Below, piece by piece: positions 24,801-35,005 of a DNA stretch of 64,000 bases. The notes under the pieces are model-generated. The model was not told the origin of the DNA and did no database searches. It saw only the letters and a program-made list of their open reading frames with translations. The DNA is from Sclerodactyla briareus (taxonomy: Eukaryota > Echinodermata > Holothuroidea > Dendrochirotida > Sclerodactylidae): contig JAODTK010005605.1 of the NCBI GenBank assembly GCA_026419785.1, positions 1 through 64,000 of the forward strand, written 5' to 3'. A program made the translations under genes and the position numbers. Position 1 is the stretch's first letter, and each line of letters starts with the position of its first letter.

Positions 24801-25545
24801 TTTTAGCTCAAACCAGCCAGCTGGTTGAGTCTCTTATCTACTCTCTCTATCTTCTATCTATCTATCTATCTATCTATCTGTTCTATCTACTCTATCTATT
24901 CAATTTGTCAACAATTGCGTTTTGGGCTCCAGACAGTCATTCTGCCTGAATGTTGACCAAACTTGGACACAATGTTCATTGACCCTGGAACATTTTTGAC
25001 CTTGTGAAGGGTCAGGTCAAATGCCATTAAGTTTACCACTTGGGCCCGTCGGCCCTTCCTATGAGATTCCCACAATGGTACTTGAATGCATTTCCTCCTC
25101 CGACAAGATGTCAATTAATTTCTTCAAAGTTACAGGCAATGGTCCTTGGGTACAAGGCCATCCAGGGTTGTTTGGGAATCTTGGGTCCCGTTTTGGGCCC
25201 TAGAGCCCAAATATGGAAATCAAAATCTTGTCTCTTCTCACAAATTCTGTTGCAAATTGTGATTCTCAGTCATAATGATGATCTACTAGCCATACCCCTC
25301 AGGGTGCCAGGGATTTAGGACCCAAGGCCTCACTGTCACGTGGCCCATCAATATTTATTGAATGCTGATACATCTTGTTGATCAAAAGAAAAGTCGTAAA
25401 GGGCACAATAGCCATTGTTTGAAACTGGCCTCCTTCGCCTCAATTGATCTTGACCATTTATCACAACATTGTACACTCGTCTTGGTCAAATAATTTGTGC
25501 ATTTTGGAGCTACGCACCATTGGTGCTCTAGTTGTAGAAAGTCAA
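24801..25545 (+). mobile_element. Hairpin-headed repeat, family C copy 3
   Basis: The copy begins TTTTAGCTCAAACCAGCCAG followed by CTGGTTGAG. This is a hairpin of the same design as copy 2 but with a changed stem sequence, so the pairing is kept. A (TCTA)n tract follows at about 24848-24900. The body has a TTGACCAAACTTGGACACAA block, a TGACCCTGGAACATTTTTGA block and GGGCCC-type words as in copy 2. It ends near GCACCATTGGTGCTCTAGTT. Confidence 0.65.
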
Positions 25546-27390
25546 TACTGTAAGCTAATGACTCTAAGCAATTATTGCATCTATTGAAATCTTTTCAAAT
25601 GATTTTACCAATCTCCCGGCGGCTCCGAAACTAATGCAAATACTAAAGGACTGGCCTTTTTATTTAATGAAAATCGCTACATACGATATTGAGGTTGCGA
25701 AATGTCATACTCTTGTAGATCTGCATAATCGTTTGAACATTGTTTAATGGAAGAACATGGCCAGTACATGCCTGCTTGTTGTTATAAGGGGAGAGGGGGG
25801 GGGTTCTATCTTCTTGACCGACTCCATACTTTTCACTCGCTCTTACACTCCATTACTCCACCTCAATGGAAACATTAAAGTTTGCCCGACTTTGGTTCTG
25901 CTACCGTTGGCGTGTTTGCGGCGTCCCATACGGTCATGATATGTATTGCCTGAAGACTCCGTTTCAAGGAGATTAAAGGGCCAACCCTGCAGGATGAAAT
26001 ATAGAGAGGGGCTAATATATTAGCTGGAGAAAAAAAATCAATGCCGCAGTCCTAACCTGAAGTTAATACGGACTTCCGTTACGGAATTACTGTCCTTCGA
26101 AGTTTTGCATTGTATTGCGCAAGATGAAAAGCAATCACAGCATGCAGTCAGGCAATGATAATGTGTCCATATACTTGCACCACCCTACAGACAATCTTTG
26201 TTTTCTCCTATGAAATTCACACATTGCTTTCTTCACTCCGAAATCATTTAGTCTATGAGAGAGGATTGCTATAGTTGGTTGTTAGGTTTGATGGTTTACT
26301 TTGGTGGAAAACTTTAGATATGTTTTCCTTCTCCACGATATAACCTCTGTCAGTCTGTTGTTAACACTATTGCAGTTACCATTTTCACATATAAAAGAAA
26401 ATGTTAAGTTAACATTGAAGACCCGATACCTCCTGTACAGTGATGTCCGTTGCAGAGTTATGCGAGCAGATTTAGATAGTAAAATTTCCCTAATGACAAG
26501 AGTATTTCAACGATTTGAGAGTGGTGCTTGCTCGAGGTTTGCCCCAGAATCTCGTGTGATGCCACCTTTGATAAAGCAATTGTAATCCATGCCCCCTCCC
26601 CTCCCGTGACAGGATTGCGGTGAGGTCATAGGGGAAACGACGCAGCATGCAGGTATGCCCCAACCGGAAAACAGGTGTTCAGCCGATCTTCAATCCAATC
26701 GAATCAATTGGGAAAACGATCAGCTCACTTTTGGGAGCATTGAACAAACGAGCGTACAATAAGCTTTTTCCACGGTTGGAAGTGAGCATGCTCATCACTG
26801 AACAGCTAGGGTTTACAGACGGAGATTTCCCCATTATCTCTATCATTAAGGCTATTTTACCCACGGCTTCGAGAAAGTAACCATACTCCATCTTTTCGGA
26901 TGCAATTGTTGATACGTATGGGAGGAATCTGTGAAAAGTTTTGTGCTTGGAGGATGTGTAGCTCTCGTCAGGGAGGTTGTTTGGCACACCTCTACGTGCA
27001 GCGTTGGAGCGGCGAGCTCACCCCCATGACAGTCAACACGATAGTAACATCATCTAATATGTAACCTGAACAGCAATTAGCTCTCTCTAGTAACATCATA
27101 ACAACTGACCGCGACGACAGAGGGGAACTATAACTAGGTTTTCGGTGTGAAATAGACATCACACACCGACTGACACCAACGATGGACTATGAAGTCTATC
27201 TCAGCCAACCATTCACAACATACTGGGAAATTTTTCGCGTCTGTGCTTATGTGAATCCGTGTGGCGTACCGCGCCCGCATCATGAAATATTGCCACAGTT
27301 TGGATATTACCTAAACTGATCCGAAACTGAAAAAGAATTTAATAGTTCAAACGATTATATGAGCCTGCACTACCTCCAAACCTTTCATAG
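25546..27390. other. No confirmed gene
   Basis: Three frames of 77-102 codons lie at 26301-26585 (+), 26647-26880 (+) and 26987-26679 (-). The minus one, with GYFLEAVGKIALMIEIMGK, has the most gene-like codon use. It lacks an unambiguous domain or splice context and faces an open frame on the other strand. None is called. Confidence 0.35.
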
Positions 27391-27563
27391 GCATTTGGCG
27401 GGAGAAAGGATTTACCTGGTGTGAGATATTCGGTAGTAATGAGGAGCAGGTAGAGAGGACTGTGACAGCGGACCAGTCATCGGTGGTGTGGACAGTAAAA
27501 CAGCGTTCGGCAATCCGCCCTGTTGGGTTCTTGCCAACGGGCTGCAGTGGGAGATTGGTTGGG
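27391..27563 (+). CDS. Possible internal exon, product unknown
   Basis: A frame of 57 codons lies between a reasonable acceptor (CTACCTCCAAACCTTTCATAG) and a strong donor (GGGGTAAGT, GT at 27564). It enters with two bases completing a codon and leaves in phase 0. It contains IWREKGFTWCEIFGSNEEQV and then a Val/Ser-rich stretch, SSVVWTVKQRSAIRPVGF. Good splice signals at both ends and an uninterrupted frame support an exon. I do not recognise a domain. The next sequence downstream is microsatellite and LINE, so any partner exon would be more than 3 kb away. Confidence 0.3.
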
Positions 27564-27578
27564 GTAAGTGCCGAAACG

Positions 27579-27741
27579 TATACTACTACTACTACTAATA
27601 TACTATACTAATACTAGTACAGTACTACTACTATTACCTCTGCTCTACTACTACTAATAATAATAATAATAATAAAAATAAAATAATAATTATCTCAAAT
27701 CTGCAGACGTCCTGTTCGCTCTTTAGACTCATCAGTGCAGC

Positions 27742-27773
<32 letters not shown>

Positions 27774-27808
27774 TAATAATAATAATAATATAATAATAAA
27801 ATAATAAG
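27579..27808. repeat. ACT/TAC then TAA microsatellite, left flank of LINE
   Basis: A run of TACTACTAC-type units (27579-27657) passes into TAA units (about 27650-27690 and 27740-27808). A 50-bp non-repetitive piece separates the two TAA blocks. This tract abuts the 5' side of the LINE at 27815, and a second TAA tract abuts its other side. Confidence 0.9.
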
Positions 27809-27814
27809 AGAAAG

Positions 27815-29943
27815 ATGCAAGAGATATTGAGGACCGACTAGAATACCCCTTGGCTGGACTAACCCACTGGACGGACCGTTGATGATCCAAAAAGACCCCC
27901 AGAAAGGCACGCAACCAAGCAACTACGATACATCACAGGTCTACCACAATGTGGAAAGAGTTCTCAGGGATTCTAGCCGACCATATCGACTCACATCCAC
28001 GAAAAGGAGCTCCTCAGCTTACGAACAGGAAAGGAGCCCGCCCAGGATGTAGGGGCACGAGGGACCATCTCCTCCTTGATAAGACCATGCGGAGATTTAG
28101 ACGGGACGTACGAATTCTGGCAGGTCCCATGGATTGACGACCAGAAGGCATATGATACAGTCCCTAATACGGGATTACTAGAGACCATGGGAGCATGCAC
28201 GGGGTCGACCAAAGAATATGCAACCTGGTCCGAGATTCCATGCGAAATGGTCAACCGCCATTACCGTCAGAAGGTGAACATCTGGTGAAGATCAATATCA
28301 GATGTGGGATCTTCCAAGAGGATGCTCTATCACCCATCCTTGTTCGTGTCGCCCTCAACACAATCAGACACATACTCCGGAATTCCATCCAGATACAAAA
28401 CTGACTACCGGGACAGAAGATCAACACCTCCTCTACATGGATGACTGGAAGCTGTACGTAAGAATGAGAACAGAGATAGAGGCCACTAATTAACACAGTG
28501 CGAATCTTCAGCACCGACATCGGCATGAAGTTGGCAAGACAAATGGCCAGACAAATTCTCCAAGGGAAGGACAAGATAACCGACTAAATGTCGGAAAGAT
28601 CAGAAACGTCCACGTGACGAAGGGTACAAGTACTCGGGAGTCTCCAGAACATGGAGAATTGCGAGAGGAGTGAAGGGCTGGGGGCAACACTACAGAAATC
28701 GAGTACGGCAAGTGCTGAAACGAAACTGAATGGCCAGAAAAAGATACAGCCGCAACACCTACGCCATACCAGTCATAACATACACGGCTGGGGTCATCAT
28801 TGGACACGAAAACGAACTAACAGAAATGGACAGGAAGAAGAAAATGCTCACCATGTACAGAGGTATACATCCCCGAGCAGATGTACACGACTCTATCTCC
28901 CCAGAAATGCGGAGGAAGGGTCTAAGAGAGGTCCGAGCATCAGTGGAAATTGAGTGTGCAGCACTCAGAGAGTACGGGTCACGACAGAGAGTGGATAGTG
29001 ACCCCCTGCTAGCCGCTGTGTGGCCAAGCTAGATGGGAGGAAAGGACACTAACCACCAACGACCAGAAAAACTACCAAACTTAACTGGTTTGCGCAGAAT
29101 ACCGGGTTGAATGGCTGCAGAAAACAAAGCTGGTCAATGACCGAGAGAGTGAAAAGACGTGACGAATCAGGAATTCGCTTACAGATGGACCACATGCACA
29201 GGGCTGAGATAAGATTGAGGACGAAGAACTAATAAAACAGCTGCGCCAGGACCAGCCCTCAACACCAAGCACCATCGAGCCAGAATACTCCGTACCTCCA
29301 ATGATGTTAAAGGGCAAAATGTTGCAATGAGGCAAAATGAGACTGTCAGCCACTAACAACGGCATGCAGAAACTGGGCCGGAGCCATGTACCTGAAAAGG
29401 CATAATGACGTAGCCCTGCATTGCACCAGGACAAATCGCCCAGCACTACGACTGACCCACACAACAGGTCTGTGGCTTCACGAACCAAAGCCAGGTGGAA
29501 GAGAATGCGAGGTCAAAACATCCTCTGGGTATTCGAAATCAGAACAGGACAGGGTCATAACAGACAGAAGAGAAGACCTCTGACTGGTAATCGTCGAACA
29601 AAGAGTCTAAATCTGCGACAATAGTAGCATTTAGCCGTCCCGTACGATACCTACATAACGGAAGGAACGAGAAAGAAAAGATGACAAGTACTGGACCTGA
29701 AACTCGAAATACAGGGATGTGGAACGTTGCAAGCCCAGTGGTTCCTGTAGTGATCGGACGCACTAGGAGCTACCACACCCAGAATTGACCAACACATACT
29801 GAGCATACGTGGTAATCACGAAGTACGAAAGCACCGCTCAATACTCCGGCCGAAAACACTAGACCTCCCAGAATCCGGTAGGATTCCGAGGTCAAGGAAG
29901 AAGAATAGATTACAACCAACCACGAGAGTTGTGGAGGAGATGT
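27815..29943 (+). mobile_element. 5'-truncated Dong/R4-like non-LTR retrotransposon (LINE)
   Basis: Pieces of one LINE polyprotein follow in order across three frames. Within the fingers is GARPGCRGTRDHLLLDKTMR (from about 28041). The palm has DQKAYDTVP (from about 28139), CGIFQEDALSP (28300-28330) and the catalytic YMDD at 28434-28445. The thumb and beyond include KLNGQKKIQ (about 28725), NTYAIPVITYTAG (28750-28790), KKMLTMYRGIHPRADV (28835-28885) and RRKGLREVRASVEIE. The C-terminal part includes YLKRHNDVA (29388). The order and wording fit the restriction-like-endonuclease LINEs of the Dong/R4/Rex6 group, which use one ORF and site-biased insertion. The N-terminus is missing (5' truncation) and the frame changes many times, so it is dead. 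TAA tracts flank both sides, matching the TAA-repeat preference known for Dong. Confidence 0.75.
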
Positions 29944-29976
29944 AAATAATAATAATAATAATAAAAAAATAATAAT
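29944..29976. repeat. TAA microsatellite between two LINEs
   Basis: A run of TAA with one A-rich break. It marks the 3' end of the plus-strand Dong/R4-like LINE and also the 3' tail end of the minus-strand LINE that follows, so the two elements meet tail to tail here. Confidence 0.9.
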
Positions 29977-30700
29977 GTAGAAGTCTTGTATTAAGCGCAG
30001 AATCCAGAACTGAAATCTGCTCCAATGCGCTGCCAGGGCAAAAGGAGCAAGATAATTAGTTATAATACGACAGGAAAATTGGTTAGTTTTAGGATGTTCC
30101 TTGAAGTTGCTAAACGATGGAGAGAACGTAGGTGGACTGTGGACTGTCTCCAGCGGACTGGTCCCTGCGAGAGAGGGCACGGTATCCGTACGTGAAGTTC
30201 GGGGATAGGAACTTTCAAGAGATGCTGGTATTGGGATCAAATGGGCGAGATTGTGACCTTGTGCTGTAGGGATTGCGAGAGGTAGACAAGGTCTTACATC
30301 AAGTTCCGTGAGCAGAGGAGTTATTGGATCGTACTGCAACCGGAAGCCCAATGGAGAGATTTCAGAATAGGTGTCATGTGATCTGATCTGGCGATTTTGT
30401 GACCAATTCTCGCAGCGGTATTCTGAAGACGCTGGAAGTCGATGAATCGAGGACGAAAGGAGACCATATAGTAGAGAGTTACCGTAGTCGAGCCAGATGC
30501 TCATTACCTGCGTGAACCAATCTTTCGTAGAATCTTATCCAGGTATTTCCTCAACTGACTGATGTCGCCACCATGGGAAGATAATGTTTTGGACATATGA
30601 TGGATCTGCACTTTCCATTGTAAGGAGCTGTCCATGTAGAGTTCAGGTCCGGATAGATGACGTTGGTGTTATGCTTTCGTTACCACCTTAGAATCGCATG
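29977..30700 (-). mobile_element. 3' fragment of a CR1/jockey-type LINE
   Basis: Read on the minus strand, this begins with HHMSKTLSSHGGDISQLRKY and KYLDKILRKIGSR, then WLDYGNSLLYGL (near 30480). It then has a TPILKSLHWLPV-like block in a neighbouring frame and a tail with FSNFKEHPKTNQF. This is the usual end of reverse-transcriptase ORFs in the CR1/L2/jockey group (fingers and catalytic palm absent), followed by a 3' UTR and a TTA-rich tail. The long 244-codon frame at 29770-30504 runs through it but mixes true and shifted frames. Several frame changes mark it as dead. Confidence 0.65.
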
Positions 30701-32146
30701 GTGCGGGGGTTCGGACGTCGAAACGTGACTCGAATATGATAAGTTCATCTTGCAGTATATTATACTAGTATTGATGTCTAATGAGTGGAATATGAATGTG
30801 ACTGCCTTCAGAGTAAAGGCGAGATTCCCATTAGTGCGAATGCGGTGGTGCGGTATAATTTTGAAAATCGCATTTTGCGAATACAGAACAACTTTTTTCG
30901 AGGAAACAAAGATGTATGGGGTGATCCGGAATTAACTAAAAATATTTAATACCACAAAAGTTGACATAAAAGGCCTTTATAATAAAAGGAGATTTCCAAA
31001 TAATCCGTTTGGCGGGATGCGGCCCTTAATGCCGCGTGGCACGCGTGGTATTTTTGCTTACTCTGTGCTCGTTCCTTTTTTGGAATGAATTTTTGCCGCT
31101 ATTTGCAGGGTTTTATTATCTACTGTCTGCAAAACCCGAAGGAACACTTTCCCATTCATTTTTCCCGTTGAAAACGGGCTTATTTATGGTTTTTTACCAC
31201 CCCCAATCCCGCTTTTTTGGAAATTTTCGCCTTAACCGCGAGACTCGCATTCAGGAGATTTGTAGAAATGCCCTGCTTCGGCATGGTTATTCCATGTCGG
31301 GCGGGGCACCTTGAGTAAATTTCTCATGTCCCTGAACAAGTTATCGTTGACGGATAAGAAAACCAAAAACAAACACCTCCTCCCGGGACTTCCCAGTTAT
31401 CCGCGATCAATTACGTATACCGGTTGATTGTCCCCCATACGGTTGCAATATAAAGTTAGGATGTTGGGGTTAGCCATGTTCCCCGTCAACAAAATAACAT
31501 GCAGTCGCCTGAATTGTGGTATACTGCGATTTTCAAAATACTCACGTTCCCATTATCATCGCTCAGTGTAGTCTGAACGTCAGTAGGCCGGCAGTCCACG
31601 GAGAAATGACATTAATCGTTTTGGAAACTGATTGCACGAATGTGCATATACGGTACCAATAATAGCATGGTTTGTATTTTGTAAGTCATTGGCCTATTGA
31701 GAACAATAGTTTCTTTTCTGTCAATCGGGGCATGACCTTGCTACCAGGATTTATACCGGTATGAGCTTCCAATGGAAACGAATTTATTTCAGCAATAAGG
31801 CTAATCATATTCGCATCATGATTTATGTATTTAGACCTTGTATACATATTTTGTAGAAATTATGGCGATCAACTGTCAGAATCCTTGTATGGACAATCCT
31901 CGGAAATGCCGCAATTCTCGAATGCCGATATTCGGAATAATGGCGGTTGCTTTCCCGTCCTATTTATCCTGTTTATGGGGATCTTTTCCAAGATGGGCAA
32001 TTCGGGCAGGTATACCGGTAACTACTCTCAGGGAACGCGCCGACGAAAAAAAAGGTTAGGACATCATAATATCATGTCATTTTACGAGTCCTCTTTTAGT
32101 ATTGCTATACATTTTGACATGCATGTTTATATGGATTGGTATCCAG
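30701..32146. other. No confirmed gene upstream of the CARD-like exons
   Basis: Two overlapping plus-strand frames stay open across 31825-32151 and 31838-32059. One contains YIFCRNYGDQLSES, which faintly resembles the first helix of MAVS-type CARDs, but it is too weak to call. The AT-rich frame at 31036-31314 has no motif. Confidence 0.35.
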
Positions 32147-32242
32147 TTTGAGGAGAGGAAGGAGCCGGTCCGTATTTTACCCACCTGGCCCGCCGAGGTC
32201 CTGGGACCAGAGGCCAAGGATGCATTGCAGTATATCGATAAG
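32147..32242 (+). CDS. CARD-like domain, exon a (helices 2-3)
   Basis: Exactly 32 codons lie between acceptor ATCCAG and donor GTATTG, with GC-rich third positions. The protein includes FEERKEPVRILPTWPAEVLG and then EAKDALQYIDK. This resembles the early helices of the CARD in MAVS (EILPYLPCLTARDQDRL) and in MDA5 (VLDYLTFLPAEVKEQIQ). In vertebrates these CARDs bind each other to relay RIG-I/MDA5 sensing of viral RNA to signalling at mitochondria. The exon ends in phase 0. The next exon, in its best frame, needs two bases from before, so either an indel or an unseen exon lies between them. The upstream exon carrying helix 1 is not identified. CARD assignment is by eye only. Confidence 0.45.
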
Positions 32243-33149
32243 GTATTGATCCATTTTCTTTCATTGTTCAATCGGCTGAAACACGAAGCTTCTAAGAATC
32301 CAATCATTGAGACCAAAGTTCAACTACACAGAACTGCTGAATAGTGTAGCGCAGCCAGATAGGGGCCAGGGGAATCCCCCACAAGTTTGATTCGCGAAAC
32401 ACTTTTCGCACCTAATGAAAACTACGGTGATGTACATTTAAGAAATATATTTATTGAAAAAAAATTACACCCCCCCACCCTCCCTCCATTTCTGATGATA
32501 ACTGTGGGATGCGAGATCGCCCACATTCACTGAAAATGCGAAGTGTTCCCGTAGGGGAGCGCGAATTGATTAAATCAGATAGTCAAAATAAGATATAATG
32601 GGGGGAAAATATACGAAACAAAATATTACTATCAGTGAATCTCATCTTCTTCCGGGGCGGCACCCCGCAATCCTCAAACCACTGAGCAGGGGGAAATGCA
32701 AAAGGACAAAATTGGGCGTAGGCCAAAAATTTGAATTGAAGTGTAAAGAGTCATGCAGAACTCTGCGTCTGCTACATTTCATGCTAAGAACTGCGAGCAG
32801 GTGTGCATGTGCTGCTCCGTAACCAATCATCATTAGGGAGGAGGGAGAACAGAGGGACGCCAATCATAAGAGTGGAAATCGCCCGGTTGAATTTTCCGTT
32901 GGCGTTTGCAATGCATGCATCATTAGTCTCATTGAAAATCGTGTCACGGTATATAGGCACACTTTTACACTTTTATGTCGTTGATATACCGTGAAATTGC
33001 GTCTTATTTTGTTTGTAGTGACGTTATTGACATAGCCTGTAAATTAACGCCCGCTGCTGGGACGGACGCATTGCTTTGAAACGAAAAAAAGGTTACAAAC
33101 TAGTGTAAATTCTTCTACTAGGAGTCATTGTTGTTCATTTTGTACGCAG

Positions 33150-33248
33150 GGACTGGAAGTCCGAGACGTTCACGGTGGATGCCGGGGAGCATCGCCGCGC
33201 CAGGGGCGTTGTCAACTTTCTACGATGGTTAAAGAATCCCGTCGACAG
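33150..33248 (+). CDS. CARD-like domain, exon b (helices 3-4)
   Basis: This lies between a strong acceptor (TTGTTCATTTTGTACGCAG) and a strong donor (GTAAGA). The best frame begins at 33151 with DWKSETFTVDAGEHRRARGV and continues VNFLRWLKNPVD, then two bases (AG) left over. The pattern of a basic residue pair followed by a hydrophobic LL.WL helix fits CARD helix 4 (compare MAVS RDTLWHLFNTL and RIG-I ATLFLKFLLEL). It joins exon c in phase: AG plus G gives Arg and the frame continues. The join to exon a is out by one or two bases. Exon length and splice signals make it a convincing exon even if the domain call is wrong. Confidence 0.5.
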
Positions 33249-33587
33249 GTAAGACGAGGAACTAAAATGGGGCCTTACAAAACAGCACATAGGAGCCTAT
33301 ATTCATGGCGGTGAACGATATCGGACGACTCCTTAAATTCCACGAATAAAAACCACTTCAAAATAGATGCCATCCTCGGAATTGGTAATTTAGGTACGAT
33401 TACCCTGTCAACTGGTCATTTTCAGTTACCTCGGCATCAATCAAATTCCCTCGACCAAAAAGGGGTTCCCGGAAATCCACAGTTAAAGGTGGCAACACAC
33501 ACGAAAGCTTTGTGGAACCACTTCTAAATTGTTAGTAGCCTGATCGACCGGTGGTAATGGTTGACACGCAATTTATCTTTGTTACAG

Positions 33588-33673
33588 GCGCCCTGATGGC
33601 GTTGAACGCATGGAATACTTTGCTATATTTTTAAGCGGACTAAGAAAATCATTGAAAATATTTCGGCAGGCGC
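33588..33673 (+). CDS. CARD-like domain, exon c (helices 5-6)
   Basis: After the acceptor TTTGTTACAG the first base completes the Arg codon from exon b and the frame reads RPDGVERMEYFAIFLSGLRK and then SLKIFRQ. This parallels the end of MAVS-type CARDs (RRPGWVEYFIAALRGCE) and RIG-I (EGWFRGFLDALDHAG). A possible donor, GTAATG, follows at 33674. Without splicing the frame stops at 33700-33702. No DEAD/DEAH helicase motif is seen downstream, so the parent gene could be a MAVS-like adaptor, a CARD-only protein, or an RLR whose helicase exons are decayed or outside. The tandem palindromes at 33701 follow immediately. Confidence 0.45.
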
Positions 33674-33700
33674 GTAATGTTGGACGGGAGGAAGGATATT

Positions 33701-33818
33701 GAGGATTTTCGGGCGATTACGTAATCGTCTGACGTCCATTATAGCCTATGACCCGGATTTTCGGGCGGAGCGATTACGTAATCGTTTCGACGTCATTAGA
33801 ATACTATGACCCGAGGTC
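33701..33818 (+). promoter_or_regulatory. Two tandem units with ATTACGTAAT palindromes
   Basis: Two direct units of 50-60 bp each contain GGATTTTCGGGCG, the perfect palindrome CGATTACGTAATCG, then a GACGT word and CTATGACCC. ATTACGTAAT is an ideal PAR-bZIP/E4BP4 (NFIL3) site, and GACGTCA at 33789 (second unit) is a CRE-like site (the first unit has GACGTCC). Both are known bZIP targets. Placement just after the CARD exon suggests an intronic or 3' element. Function is inferred from sequence alone. Confidence 0.4.
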
Positions 33819-33827
33819 ATTAAGACG

Positions 33828-33912
33828 AAACAACACAATAACAACAACAATAAACACAACAATAACAACAACCAAAAAAAATAACAACAAAACAAACAAC
33901 AACAACAAGTTG
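33828..33912. repeat. AAC/ACA microsatellite
   Basis: Runs of ACAACAACA and AACAACAAC with AT breaks. The long minus-strand frame here is only the Leu/Cys-rich translation of the repeat. Confidence 0.9.
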
Positions 33913-35005
33913 ACAGACCCAAATTGCCCCGACTTGACACAGTCGGTAGGCTTGCACGCAAATCGTACGTGGGCGCATCTAGTGCAGCAGGGACTGCGTC
34001 TTGCGTTTTGTACAGGGCGGCATTCAATTGTGAATGATTGAAATTAAAGACAGGTACGTTACGATACGGCACGCGTCACAGAACGAAGTTCTCGACTTCT
34101 GAAGCGGTTAGGTAATAGTAATTGTAGGCATTGGATTACGGTGGTTACCTGACACGTAGGCTGAAGTGAAGGCTCCGGACCTTAGGCTTAGGTTGCCTAA
34201 CGTTAGGCCCTCAGCTTGCCACCACTAGCCTGGCGACATAAAAATTCACATTACAAATCTACAAATTACGGGTACACAGTCGCCGCAAGAAATAAAAAGG
34301 GCCTAAACACTACCAGCCAATATCATGCGCGAAGCCTTACTTAGGACTTTTATTGAATGTGTGTAGCTTGTGTAAGTAGAATATGAAGTTGTGAGTAATA
34401 ACTAGGCTAGGCTTGTACTTGATAAGGTTGTTACTGGCATAAGTTCACCACTGGCATTGTGGAAAAAAAGGATGTAGGGTTGGCACGTCAGCAAAGAGTG
34501 ACGAATGTTGAATAATCCACATACAGTCTATGACTACGCTATAATCTTTAGTGTGGAGTCACCTAAAGGCTCAACAAAACTTTTCATGTGGCAGCACCAG
34601 TAAAAATCTTGTAGCTTGTATTCAATTACTTGACTGTCTTAAGTACATTAGGAAAAATCATAACAACGCTGATTTAGTTCTGTTTTTATAACTCTAATAT
34701 TAGAGTTTTCGGCTGACAATGTAACGTCAGCGTAACATGTACTTTCCACGTGAGAAAATCCAAAATTTGATTGGTGTTTTTGAAACACCTAAGAAAAATA
34801 TTTAATGATATTGATGATTGAAGTTCGTCTTACATCACAAATATGGGTATTTATGAAATGGAAATAGACCCCTATCATTAGGTGAGAGGATCATTCCCTT
34901 AGGGGAAGTCATCTCTCGCACACCAAACACCTTCAAGCAGATTTCTCCACATTGCCCTCCAGAGGCATTCGTGTGAAGAGGCCTTTAACCACACTTGAAG
35001 GGTTG
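33913..35005. other. No recognisable gene
   Basis: I searched this stretch for continuation of the CARD gene (helicase motifs or a second CARD) and saw none. AT-rich, apparently unique sequence. Confidence 0.45.

Noticed and set aside
26679-26987. 102-codon minus-strand frame with GYFLEAVGKIALMIEIMG, which recalls the FLEAV...G start of glycolipid transfer proteins
   Set aside because: Only about 15 residues resemble that family. The expected DI.GNI.KL stretch does not follow, no splice sites are clear, and the other strand is also open.
29770-30504. 244-codon minus frame, the longest in the window, as a host gene
   Set aside because: It carries LINE carboxyl-end words (LDYGNSLLYGL) and mixes shifted frames. 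It belongs to the CR1/jockey-type fragment.
31825-32151. Two overlapping open plus frames before the CARD-like exons, one with YIFCRNYGDQLSES resembling CARD helix 1
   Set aside because: The resemblance covers too few residues, codon bias is absent and splice positions are unclear.
33746-34072. 108-codon minus frame rich in Leu and Cys
   Set aside because: It is the translation of the AAC microsatellite.
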